Shown here one piece after another: positions 25,627-32,865 of a stretch of DNA of 45,336 bases; the first letter of the stretch is position 1, and each line of letters begins with the position of its first letter. The stretch is from contig CANKOI010000023.1 of NCBI GenBank assembly GCA_947484175.1, forward strand, positions 1 through 45,336, written 5' to 3'. The position numbers were made by a program, and so were the translations under genes. Origin of the DNA: Deltaproteobacteria bacterium. GTDB taxonomy: Bacteria; Myxococcota_A; UBA796; SXON01. Under the pieces are notes generated by a model, which made no database searches, was not told the DNA's origin, and worked only from the letters and a program-made list of their open reading frames with translations.

Positions 25627-26337
25627 GTGCACGTCGACAGGGCTCGTTCACGTTTCCTCGCCTCCATCGTGCTCCTCGCGGGCCTGATCGCTTGGTTCAC
25701 GGCCCGCGATGGGGAGGATGGTCCGACGGCGCCCGAGGCGACGCGTGCGGCGGCGCCAGCCTCGCCGGGGGTGCCCGCGGCCGCCAGCCCACCCGACCCG
25801 GTGGCGGACGCCGGGCGCTCCGCGGTGCGGGACAACGGCTGGGTTCCGGACCCGCGTGAGACCACGATCGAGCCCCTCCCAGGGGGCGGCGAGCGGGTCC
25901 ACAAGGTCATCCACCGCGAGAGCGGCCCGCCCGGCCCCGTGGACGAGGGGCTGCACCTCCCGACCGTGGAGGTCCGGCACCCGGGCCTGCTCGACGGGCC
26001 ACGCGAGACAGCGGTCACGACGGATATCTGGCTTCCAGCGTGGATGACGGAGACCGTGCTGGCCGCCACGCCGATGCCCGCCGACTGCCGCGAGGCGGCG
26101 CTCGCCAGCGCCACGACCCTCTGCGGGCAGCGCATGGGCGCTGGGTTCTTCGTGGCGGCGAGCGAGGGCGGGCACCACCTCACTGTGGAGTGGTCCACGG
26201 CGCCGCCGGCCTACAGCACGGTGGTGCACACCATCGAGCCGCACCGCACGGTCGCGGCGTGGACGTACCCCAAAGGGCGCCTCGCGATGACCCCGGGAGC
26301 GGCCCCCGCCAGCCCGGGCAGCAGCGGCCCACGCTGA
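25627..26337 (+). CDS. Membrane-anchored cassette protein, hypothetical
   Basis: 236 aa from a GTG at 25627; a longer ORF from 25510 adds an Arg/Gly-rich segment with no signal. Basic start, then 'FLASIVLLAGLIAWFT' (about residues 9-24) as a single TM anchor, an Ala/Pro-rich linker (about 30-65), and a soluble domain with two Cys ('ADCREAALASATTLCGQ') and 'TVEWSTAPPAYSTVVHTIEPHRTVAAW'-like strands near the C-terminus. No family recognised. It is the only non-toxin gene in the array and is transcribed rightwards, opposite to the inferred cassette direction. Confidence 0.65.
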   Translation: MHVDRARSRFLASIVLLAGLIAWFTARDGEDGPTAPEATRAAAPASPGVPAAASPPDPVADAGRSAVRDNGWVPDPRETTIEPLPGGGERVHKVIHRESGPPGPVDEGLHLPTVEVRHPGLLDGPRETAVTTDIWLPAWMTETVLAATPMPADCREAALASATTLCGQRMGAGFFVAASEGGHHLTVEWSTAPPAYSTVVHTIEPHRTVAAWTYPKGRLAMTPGAAPASPGSSGPR

Positions 26338-26380
26338 GACGCGGAACGCGCTTCATCGACCACCTCTTCTACCTTTCCCC

Positions 26381-26449
26381 GCCGAACGCCGGAATTCTGC
26401 CGCGAGGACGGCGTGAGCCGGACTCGTCGGCAGCAATTCCTTGTTCGGC
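26381..26449 (-). repeat. attC site (69 bp)
   Basis: GCCGAAC at 26381-26387 and GTTCGGC at 26443-26449 are perfectly complementary. GGAATT/AATTCC, CTGCCG/CGGCAG and CGAG/CTCG add further pairing. In the minus reading, the first arm has two unpaired bases, G after AATT and A in CCGAC, absent from the second arm; canonical attC sites have such extrahelical bases in the same arm. TCACTGAG follows the core. Confidence 0.85.
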
Positions 26450-26530
26450 TCACTGAGGGGGGCGACGGGCACCAGGGCAACGGTGATCGGGTGATACATG
26501 GTGACACATCCGCCGACACATCGTCAGCCC

Positions 26531-26547
26531 GACTCGGGCGCCGGGCG
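26531..26547. repeat. 17-bp cassette repeat, copy 4
   Basis: GACTCGGGCGCCGGGCG, preceded by the GACACATCCGCCGACACATCG segment. Confidence 0.8.
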
Positions 26548-26800
26548 CGGTGTGTGTCCAGGGCAGGGCGGTGGGTCCCGGCGGGACGGGCACCATGGAC
26601 GGTCGGAGCGGTCCCGCGACGAGGGTGGAGCGGCGGCAGCCGATAGCGGAGCGGATCTGTCGGCTTTCGACTGCCAAACGGTGCGACGCAGCCTTAGGCC
26701 GCAGGTGGTGGCGCCAGGTTCGCGGCCATCATAAGGCCCGCAAACAAGGGGTTGCTTCTGGCCAGAATAGCGGGTAGCCTTACCATGAGTTGGAGCCCTG

Positions 26801-27094
26801 ATGCCTGCACTACGCCTCAGCCGAGACATCCGCCCCGTCACGGACCTCAAGTCACACGGGGCGGACATCGTAAAGCAGGCCGAGTCAGGAAGGACAGTCG
26901 TGCTCAGCCGTCACGGCCGCGCCGTGGCGGTGGTGCTCTCCGTGGCGGAGTACGAGGGCCTCGCCGATTCGGCGGAGCAGGCGGCGCTGCAACGCGCCGT
27001 GGACGAAGGCATCCGCGAGTTGGAGGCGGGCCAAGGACGCCCGCATGCCGCGGTGCGGGAGCACTTCCTGGCCATGGCCCGTGCCTCTCGGTAG
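26801..27094 (+). CDS. Phd/YefM-family antitoxin
   Basis: 97 aa. 'DIRPVTDLKSHGADIVKQAESGRTVVLSRHGRAVAVVLSVAEYEGL' (residues 9-54) is the complete Phd/YefM DNA-binding fold, with the usual 'P.T.LK.....I......P.V.T..G...AVL.S...Y'. The C-terminal 40 residues ('AEQAALQRAVDEGIRELEAGQG') are the acidic toxin-binding part. It precedes a RelE/ParE toxin that overlaps its 3' end, and it is oriented rightwards. Confidence 0.9.
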   Translation: MPALRLSRDIRPVTDLKSHGADIVKQAESGRTVVLSRHGRAVAVVLSVAEYEGLADSAEQAALQRAVDEGIRELEAGQGRPHAAVREHFLAMARASR

Positions 27095-27463
27095 CCGACG
27101 CCGCGGGGTCCGTTGGTCGCCATCGGCGGAGCGTGACCTGGGGCGGGCCCACGAGTTCCTTCGCGTCCGCAGCCTGCGGCTCGCAGGGTCGGTGGTGGCA
27201 CGCATTATCAAGGTGGTGGACCTGATCGAGGAACACCCCGAGGTGGGCGAGATCGCCGAGGACCTCGTGCCACACGGCTCGCTCCGGCATTTTCCCAGCC
27301 CCCGTACCGGGTGCTCTACCGACTCACCGACGACGAGATCTGGATCGCCCGTATCTGGGACACCCGCCGTGACCCGGCGGATCTGCGCGTACCCGACGAT
27401 GCCCTCTCGTCGGACAGCGACGAAGCGGCGACGACGCCCGGCAGCAAGAAGCTGCATCCCTAA
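27081..27463 (+). pseudogene. RelE/ParE toxin, broken by one frameshift
   Basis: From a GTG at 27081 overlapping the antitoxin stop: 'VRWSPSAERDLGRAHEFLRV' then 'VVARIIKVVDLIEEHPEVGE' is a good ParE N-terminal half. The frame breaks in a run of five C at 27299-27303. Adding one C continues as 'PYRVLYRLTDDEIWIARIWDTRRDPADL' (about 28 residues), the classic ParE C-terminus ('P.R..YR....I.I..I.H.R'), and ends with TAA at 27461-27463. Without the fix it misses the active C-terminus. A base-call error in a homopolymer is as likely as true decay. Confidence 0.8.
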
Positions 27464-27559
27464 GCTCGGGGCTACACGATGCCAGCGGCCTTCGCCGCAG
27501 ACGTCCCGCCCCGCCACCTCGCGCACCGCCCCTCCCCTCCGAACGCCAATTCAACAGTT

Positions 27560-27655
27560 CTGCCTAACCAAACTCCCACAACCCGTTCTCCCGCCTATCG
27601 CGGCACTGGGGCAGGCGGAACGCCGAGTTTAGTCGAACTCTGTCGGATTAGGCAG
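27560..27655. repeat. Long imperfect palindrome over the integrase 3' end, possible attI/attC
   Basis: CTGCCTAACC at 27560-27569 pairs with GGATTAGGCAG at 27645-27655 (one mismatch). Inside, AAACTC pairs with GAGTTT, CGTTC with GAACG and CGCCT with AGGCG. The outer ends carry GCCTAAC and GTTAGGC-like core sites. The integrase stop codon lies inside, at 27629-27631. A second core-like GTTCGGA (27538-27544, minus strand) lies nearby and marks the first cassette boundary. Confidence 0.6.
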
Positions 27656-27945
27656 ACCTGCATAGCCCCTGGTGGAGGAGTCCTTGACGAACAGGCGGTC
27701 GCCGGGGCTGCGTACGCCGCCCGGGCCGCGATCGAGGACATGGGTGTAGATCATGGTGGTTTCGACGCTGGCGTGGCCGAGGAGCTCCTGCACGGTGCGG
27801 ATGTCGTACCCGTCTTCGAGCAGGTGGGTGGCGAACGAGTGTCGGAAGGTGTGGGAGGAGGCCTGCTTGTTGATGTTGACGGACCCGATGGCGTCGTGGA
27901 CGGCGAACTGAAGTACTGTCTCGCGCGCCCACGCCGGCCCCGCCC
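27629..27945 (-). pseudogene. intI: Truncated integron integrase (IntI), C-terminal fragment
   Basis: About 100 in-frame residues ending at TAA (27629-27631): '[13 protein letters not shown]', '[20 protein letters not shown]', '[20 protein letters not shown]', '[12 protein letters not shown]'. This is the C-terminal third of an integron-type tyrosine recombinase: HxxR box (His and Arg of 'HTFR'), the second His of 'LLGHAS' and the nucleophile Tyr of 'MIYTHV' are kept, and 'GVRSP' is an IntI signature. The first catalytic Arg, the IntI-specific helix and the N-terminal DNA-binding domain are missing. Upstream lies another gene, so the 5' part is lost and the enzyme cannot work. The longer ORF continuing to 28528 is a frame shadow. 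Confidence 0.85.
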
Positions 27946-28002
27946 CCCTTCGAGGAGGCGGGAGCCGACGGCGCGGCCCGCCACGCACCGCGAGTCCTGC
28001 GA

Positions 28003-29832
28003 TTACTTGATCTTCACCTTGTGGCGGTAGTCGAAGCCCACCCAAAGCGACTCTTCGAGCACCAAGGTTTTCTCGAAGGTGTAGGCGTTTCCGGAGAGCG
28101 GGAGTTGCACCTCGACGGGCTCCACGCCCTGACCGAGCGCGCCGGTCTCGCCCTGGTTTTGCACCTCGGCGCGAACGGCCTTTTTGGCGTTTGAGCTCAC
28201 GACCGCCTCCGCAGGTAGTACGGGCGCGGCAGAGAACCAGTCCACACGACGGACGCTGCCTTTGGAGGTGCGGGGCACGATCGTGGCCGTGGCGGGGATG
28301 TAGACGGTCCACTGGAGGATGCTCGAGGGGGCATCGACGGTGGGCAGGTGCACCTCCATCGCGCCGCGGCCGTTGGCCAACTCCGCGCCTTCTTCCACGT
28401 ACACCAACTCCACGAGGAAGGCGGTCAGTGCGCCCCCGGAGGCGTCGCTTCGTACCAGCGGCACCAGCACGTCGCCCTTTTCGCCGCGGGCCACCTTCAC
28501 GCCGCGCCCGGCCACGGACGCACTCCACACCTCGGCGCCCTCCGGAACCTTCACATTGAGGAATTGTTTTCGGTTGTTGCGGACGCCGTAGCGGATCCGC
28601 GTCATGCGGCGGCCGTCTTCGGTGACTAGGGTTTCGGCGGCGGCGGTGTCCACCAAGGTGACAAGCATGTCCATGTCGGGATGCTGGCGTACGTCAAGGG
28701 GGATTTGCACATCGCCGCCCCGCGCTCGGTAGGCGAGGAGCACGGGGTAGTCCGTTTGGCCGGTGAGGGCGGCCGGCAGCTCGCGCACGTCGATGGGCAC
28801 GGCGCCGGTGGCGGACTTCGCTACCAGCTCCACAGCGCTGCGGGCGTCCACGCCGACATAGTCCGTCTCCCGCGTGACGCCGCTCAGCGCGACGAGAGGC
28901 AGGTTGGCTCCCGACTGGAGCGTCCGTTCGTAGTCGATGCCGAGACGATACAGGCCTTCGGCGCCGTAGTTCAGCTCTACGTCGATGGTGCCGTCCTTCG
29001 CTTGCGTCCACGTGCGGATGCCGCTGCCGCGTACATCGAGGACGGTTGCGTCCGCGGGGAGGTTGACGCGGAACCGTTCGACCGGGTTGTGGAGCACGGT
29101 GTAGTCGATGTCGGCGCGCCCCGACAAGACCCCTTCGCTCACGCCGATCAGCGTGCGGGCTTCGGCGTACACGCGCGTTTCGCGTTTCTTCTCGTCGGCC
29201 GTCTGCTCCTTCACCTTCCGCGACCAACTCACAGTAAGGCTGGCCATCGAGGGCACGTAGGCTTCGAGCCGACGTTCGGTGCCGACGCTAGTCACATTGA
29301 GTCCCTGCGCTCCGGGAACCTCAAACTGGAGCTCATCGGCGCTCTTTACCGCGAGACCGACGACGGTCGCGCCTGCCGAGGGAAGCGGCAAGGTGAACCC
29401 CTTCTCTCCGTCGGCCTCGAAGAGTTTGACGGCGAACTCGAGGTTGGCCTCAAACGCCCCCGGCTTGTCGGTGATGAAGGTGTAGTACCCGCTCTGCACG
29501 AAGAGAGCGGCGTCCTTGCCGCCGATCGTTGCGGAGCGCAAGGCGGTGGAGGCGCCGAGGAGCGGCACGGTAGACCAGCCCTCCTTCTTGTGCACGGCGC
29601 CGCGCAGGTTCAGCTTCACGATCGCGTAGGCCTCGTCGCCCTCGCCCACTACGGTGCCGGTGAACACGGCCCGGTCGATGGTCCAGTCGCGCGGGGAGGT
29701 GGGGGGCTTCTGTTGGTCGAGAACGTACTTTTGGTAGAGCGTGTTGAAGTCGTTCCAGGGCAGCTCCACCTTGCCATTGGCGGAGTTGAAGGAGCCGGCG
29801 AAGGCCAGCGAAGCGAGGAAGAGGAGGGTCAT
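28003..29832 (-). CDS. Exported beta-rich envelope protein, hypothetical
   Basis: 609 aa, signal '[15 protein letters not shown]'. The rest is a succession of beta strands with no TM helix. '[27 protein letters not shown]' (about 395-421) and '[28 protein letters not shown]' (about 475-502) have clear counterparts in the 969-aa neighbour, so the two are related. It is an exported, probably periplasmic or surface protein. No known family was recognised. Start ATG overlaps the neighbour's stop (ATGA), so the pair is coupled. The stop is about 58 bases from the integrase relic, at the edge of the array. Confidence 0.75.
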   Translation of the reverse strand: MTLLFLASLAFAGSFNSANGKVELPWNDFNTLYQKYVLDQQKPPTSPRDWTIDRAVFTGTVVGEGDEAYAIVKLNLRGAVHKKEGWSTVPLLGASTALRSATIGGKDAALFVQSGYYTFITDKPGAFEANLEFAVKLFEADGEKGFTLPLPSAGATVVGLAVKSADELQFEVPGAQGLNVTSVGTERRLEAYVPSMASLTVSWSRKVKEQTADEKKRETRVYAEARTLIGVSEGVLSGRADIDYTVLHNPVERFRVNLPADATVLDVRGSGIRTWTQAKDGTIDVELNYGAEGLYRLGIDYERTLQSGANLPLVALSGVTRETDYVGVDARSAVELVAKSATGAVPIDVRELPAALTGQTDYPVLLAYRARGGDVQIPLDVRQHPDMDMLVTLVDTAAAETLVTEDGRRMTRIRYGVRNNRKQFLNVKVPEGAEVWSASVAGRGVKVARGEKGDVLVPLVRSDASGGALTAFLVELVYVEEGAELANGRGAMEVHLPTVDAPSSILQWTVYIPATATIVPRTSKGSVRRVDWFSAAPVLPAEAVVSSNAKKAVRAEVQNQGETGALGQGVEPVEVQLPLSGNAYTFEKTLVLEESLWVGFDYRHKVKIK

Positions 29833-32738
29833 GGTTGGTCCTTGAGCGTAGAGCGGTAGAGGAAACGGAACTCGGGGAACTTGCCGGCGGGCAGGAGCGC
29901 CTGGGTGGTGGTGACGGTGGGGCCGTCGAGCGGGAGCGCCAGCGCCATCGGGGAGGGCGAAGCTTGGAGAGAGGCGCGCCGTTCGGGGAGGGGGCGAAGG
30001 AGCGAGGACTCGCCGCGGGACGCCGACTCCGGCTCGCCCGTGCGTGTCGCGTCCAAGCCCTGATCGGCGGGCTCCATGGTGTAGCCGAGGGCGTACATCA
30101 TGCTGGTGCGCTCGTCGTCGGAAGCCATGGGTACGGGCGCCGCTGCGGACGCCGGGGAGGTGGCCGAAGGGGTGGCCGGAGGAGGCGCGGAGGGGGGCGG
30201 CGGCGGGCCGGCGACCGATTTGTTGGCGGACTCTTTGGGGCGCCCCTTGGCGCCGCCGAAGAGGGGCCGCGTAACGGTCACCTCGGCTGCGAGGGCGGAG
30301 ACCGTCACCGGGGCCGGTTCCATATCCGGCTCGGGAGGGGCCTCCGCTTGCGCCTTCTTGCCGGCGAGGACGCCGCCGGTTCGACCGCCGGACTTGCCGG
30401 GACGCGGCGAGGCGGTGGGCCGCGAGGCTTCGGGCTTCTCGTCGGCGACCCAGCCGTCGCCGTCGCGGCCGTCCCCGTCCTGCTCTTCCTCGTCCGCGCC
30501 GTACTCGTCCGCGCCGTACTCGCCCCCTGAGGACGGGGCGCTGCCCGTCACCGTCTGGAAGGAGCGGTGGGAGGGGACCTTGGCCAAGTACTCCTGCGAC
30601 ATCACCACCATCGCGGGCTCCTCCACCGGCGGGAGGTCTGCCCCTTCGTCGGCTCCGCTGAAGGATGACCCCTCTCCGCGCCCGCTTCCGCTCCCCATGC
30701 CGTAGCCGCTCGCCGCGTGGCCTTCGAAGCTGAAGGAAGCGCCGCTCGTCTCCGAGCCCTCCAGCGAATCGCCCAGCAGGCCCAGCCCGGCGAAGAATCC
30801 GTTGCTGTCCTGCTGTGACTTCTGTGCGCGGACGTCCGCCAGCTTCTCGTTGGCTTCCCGGATGCGTGAGGTCTGCGCCACGCTCTCGGACTGTTCGGTC
30901 TGTTGGAGTTCGGTGGCGAGGGCCAGCGCCTCTTCGAGTTTGGCTTCCGCCTTGTCGTAGTCGCCGGAGCGGTAGGCATATTCGGCCTCCTTCTCCACAA
31001 CTTCCTGTTGGAACGCCTTCCCGGAGGTCTTGGCTTTGGCGAGGTCCTTCACGCGGCGGCTGGCGCGGTCGTTTTTCGTAGAGCTACCCGTGAGTACGTC
31101 GAGGTTCTCTTGCAGTTGGGCCACCTCCTCGTTGCTGTCGTCTACGGTGCGCGCCGTGTCGAGCCAGCGCTGGGCCGTTTGGAAGTCGTTGTCCTTGTAG
31201 GCGGAGGAGGCGTTGTCGAGGGCGGAGGACACCGTGTCGATACGCGCCCGCCGCTCCGCGTGGACCGTCGAGTCCTCTTCGATCCCGTCGCCGCGAAGGT
31301 CCGTGGCCAGCAGCACGCGGTCCCTGCCGGAGAGCTGCGGGCGCACAGCGCGGTAGCCACGGGGAAGGTGAACCTCCCACTCCGCCTGTTGAACGGGGGC
31401 GTCGAGGCTGGGCAGGTGGAGTTGCATCTCACCGCGCCGCGCCCAGGCGGGAAGGTCGCGCGCCATCCACTCCACATCGACAGGGAAGCTCAACAGGCCA
31501 CGGACGGTCTCGATCGACTTTTCGAGCGGGATGTAGATTCCGCCGTTCCCATCGCTGAGCCAGCTCACGGGTTGGTTGCCCACGCGTACCACTACGGGCT
31601 TCCATCCCGGTGGGGGGCGAACTTGAAGATACTGCCGCCGCTCGTTCCGCACCCGGAGAACCATGCGCAGCCCGGCTCTTCCTTCCTGGGCGGTGGAGAG
31701 AATGTATCGAGCCTGTGTTACGACTGTATCAGGCCCCTGCACGGTGTCGGCGGTCATGCCGAGCACGCGCACGGGCTGGGGGCCGTGCCACGCCACCAGC
31801 GGAACGCCCTCCGTGAGGTTGGCCGCCCAACCGGGCAGCTTTTCGAGCGGAACGCTGCTGGGCATCTGCGTGGGGATGAGCTCCCCGAGGTCGGAACGAT
31901 ACATCGTGACGTATCGATCGGTGCGGACGACCCCCGTGGGCTCGGGGGTGGGGATGGTCAGCTCGCCCTTGCCGAGCCGTACGCGGCCCGACACCTGCAC
32001 GACGAACAGCCCCATGGCCTCCGCCCGCGGCTCGATCACCACGCGGGTGCCTTCCCGGCGCCACGTCTTCACGCCGGGGCCTACGACCTCCAGCTCCTGC
32101 AGTCCGGCGGCTTCAAAGCTCAGCCGCGCTGCCTTGCCGCGCACGATCTTCCAGCGCAGCACGCTGTCAACACGCAGTCCCGCCTCTGAACCGCGGAAGC
32201 TGTGCGCCGCTTGGCCCTGCATCACGAGGCTCTCGCGCACTTCGCTCCGCTCTACATGGGGGCGCCAACTCACGCGCAGTCGCTCGCCGGCAGGCAGCCA
32301 CCCATCCACTGCGCCGGCCACTTCGACGTCGAGGCCTGGCGCGTCGACGATCACTTGGGTGCGGGCGGCCGGCAGCACGCCGAGGTTCAGCGCCCCCGGA
32401 GTGGTGGGCTCGTAGAGGCCCGCGAAGGCCTGGACGTGCTGCCGGGAGCCGGGACCGAGCGCCAGTTCTACCCCTGACTTCGTGGCGAGTACTGGCCCGC
32501 TGAGCTCGGTGAGGACGAGTTCTGGCCCCGCCAGTTGCAGCACGGCGCTGCGGTCGTCGGGGGTGGTGAAGGTGTAGCGGCCTTCCACGCGCACAGGCTC
32601 GCCGTCGCGGATCACGAGGTGAAAGGTCGCGTCGGTGGCGGACCATCCCACGGGGGCCGGTGGCGGCGACCACGGCGACTCGGCGAGCGCGGGCGCGACG
32701 GGCAGCAGGAGGCAGAGGAGAAAGGGGGCCAAGCGCAC
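29829..32738 (-). CDS. Large exported envelope protein with coiled-coil/TPR-like and disordered C-terminal region
   Basis: 969 aa, signal 'MRLAPFLLCLLLPVAPALA'. N-terminal half (25-500) is beta-rich, with 'RNERRQYLQVRPPPGWKPVVV' (about 368-388; 21 residues, central Arg-Gln-Tyr-Leu) and 'MQLHLPSLDAPVQQAEWEVH' shared with the neighbour. Residues about 510-660 are helical ('YKDNDFQTAQRWLDTAR', 'YDKAEAKLEEALALATEL') like TPR repeats with coiled coil. A Gly/Ser-rich region, an Asp/Glu stretch and a Pro/Ala-rich part follow. 'MSQEYLAKVPSHRSFQTVTG' at about 711-730 resembles the plug motif of myxobacterial TonB receptors. The function is unknown; envelope scaffolding or motility complex are guesses. 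The gene is transcribed first in the pair. Confidence 0.75.
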   Translation of the reverse strand: MRLAPFLLCLLLPVAPALAESPWSPPPAPVGWSATDATFHLVIRDGEPVRVEGRYTFTTPDDRSAVLQLAGPELVLTELSGPVLATKSGVELALGPGSRQHVQAFAGLYEPTTPGALNLGVLPAARTQVIVDAPGLDVEVAGAVDGWLPAGERLRVSWRPHVERSEVRESLVMQGQAAHSFRGSEAGLRVDSVLRWKIVRGKAARLSFEAAGLQELEVVGPGVKTWRREGTRVVIEPRAEAMGLFVVQVSGRVRLGKGELTIPTPEPTGVVRTDRYVTMYRSDLGELIPTQMPSSVPLEKLPGWAANLTEGVPLVAWHGPQPVRVLGMTADTVQGPDTVVTQARYILSTAQEGRAGLRMVLRVRNERRQYLQVRPPPGWKPVVVRVGNQPVSWLSDGNGGIYIPLEKSIETVRGLLSFPVDVEWMARDLPAWARRGEMQLHLPSLDAPVQQAEWEVHLPRGYRAVRPQLSGRDRVLLATDLRGDGIEEDSTVHAERRARIDTVSSALDNASSAYKDNDFQTAQRWLDTARTVDDSNEEVAQLQENLDVLTGSSTKNDRASRRVKDLAKAKTSGKAFQQEVVEKEAEYAYRSGDYDKAEAKLEEALALATELQQTEQSESVAQTSRIREANEKLADVRAQKSQQDSNGFFAGLGLLGDSLEGSETSGASFSFEGHAASGYGMGSGSGRGEGSSFSGADEGADLPPVEEPAMVVMSQEYLAKVPSHRSFQTVTGSAPSSGGEYGADEYGADEEEQDGDGRDGDGWVADEKPEASRPTASPRPGKSGGRTGGVLAGKKAQAEAPPEPDMEPAPVTVSALAAEVTVTRPLFGGAKGRPKESANKSVAGPPPPPSAPPPATPSATSPASAAAPVPMASDDERTSMMYALGYTMEPADQGLDATRTGEPESASRGESSLLRPLPERRASLQASPSPMALALPLDGPTVTTTQALLPAGKFPEFRFLYRSTLKDQP

Positions 32739-32815
32739 GGTCCGACAACGTAGCCGTCCCGGGGTTGCTTACGGGTGGTCGCGAAAAGTCATTGGTAGAG
32801 GGCTGTGGCAACAAA

Positions 32816-32850
32816 CATGAAATCTCGGATGCAAAGTCCTATATTTCATG
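32816..32850. promoter_or_regulatory. Inverted repeat upstream of the AAA+ gene, possible operator
   Basis: CATGAAAT (32816-32823) and ATTTCATG (32843-32850) are perfect complements 19 bases apart, in an AT-rich patch 15 bases before the AAA+ start. A -10-like TATATT lies at 32840-32845; no good -35 matches it. Confidence 0.4.
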
Positions 32851-32865
32851 GTACGGTGGAAAGGT

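Larger units (their letters stand above)
22406..27655. mobile_element. Relic integron cassette array with truncated integrase
   Basis: Five units of roughly 0.85-1.15 kb. Approximate limits are 26381-27544, 25280-26380, 24437-25279, 23394-24436 and 22406-23393. The evidence is attC-like imperfect palindromes at 25280-25344 and 26381-26449 (GCCGAAC...GTTNGGC ends), a weaker one at 22406-22458, a reduced one near 23394, and the IntI C-terminal fragment at 27629. Units begin with a shared CCGCCACCTCT-like motif (plus strand) next to the core site. Four of five units carry toxin-antitoxin genes, the usual content of chromosomal cassette arrays. The boundary near 24437 rests only on that 5' motif. 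Array orientation (leftwards) is inferred from extra bases in one arm of each attC. Confidence 0.75.

Noticed and set aside
27946..28528. Open frame continuing the integrase fragment upstream to 28528
   Set aside because: The extra residues are Arg/Gly/Pro-rich and antisense to the 609-aa gene; they do not look like an IntI N-terminus.
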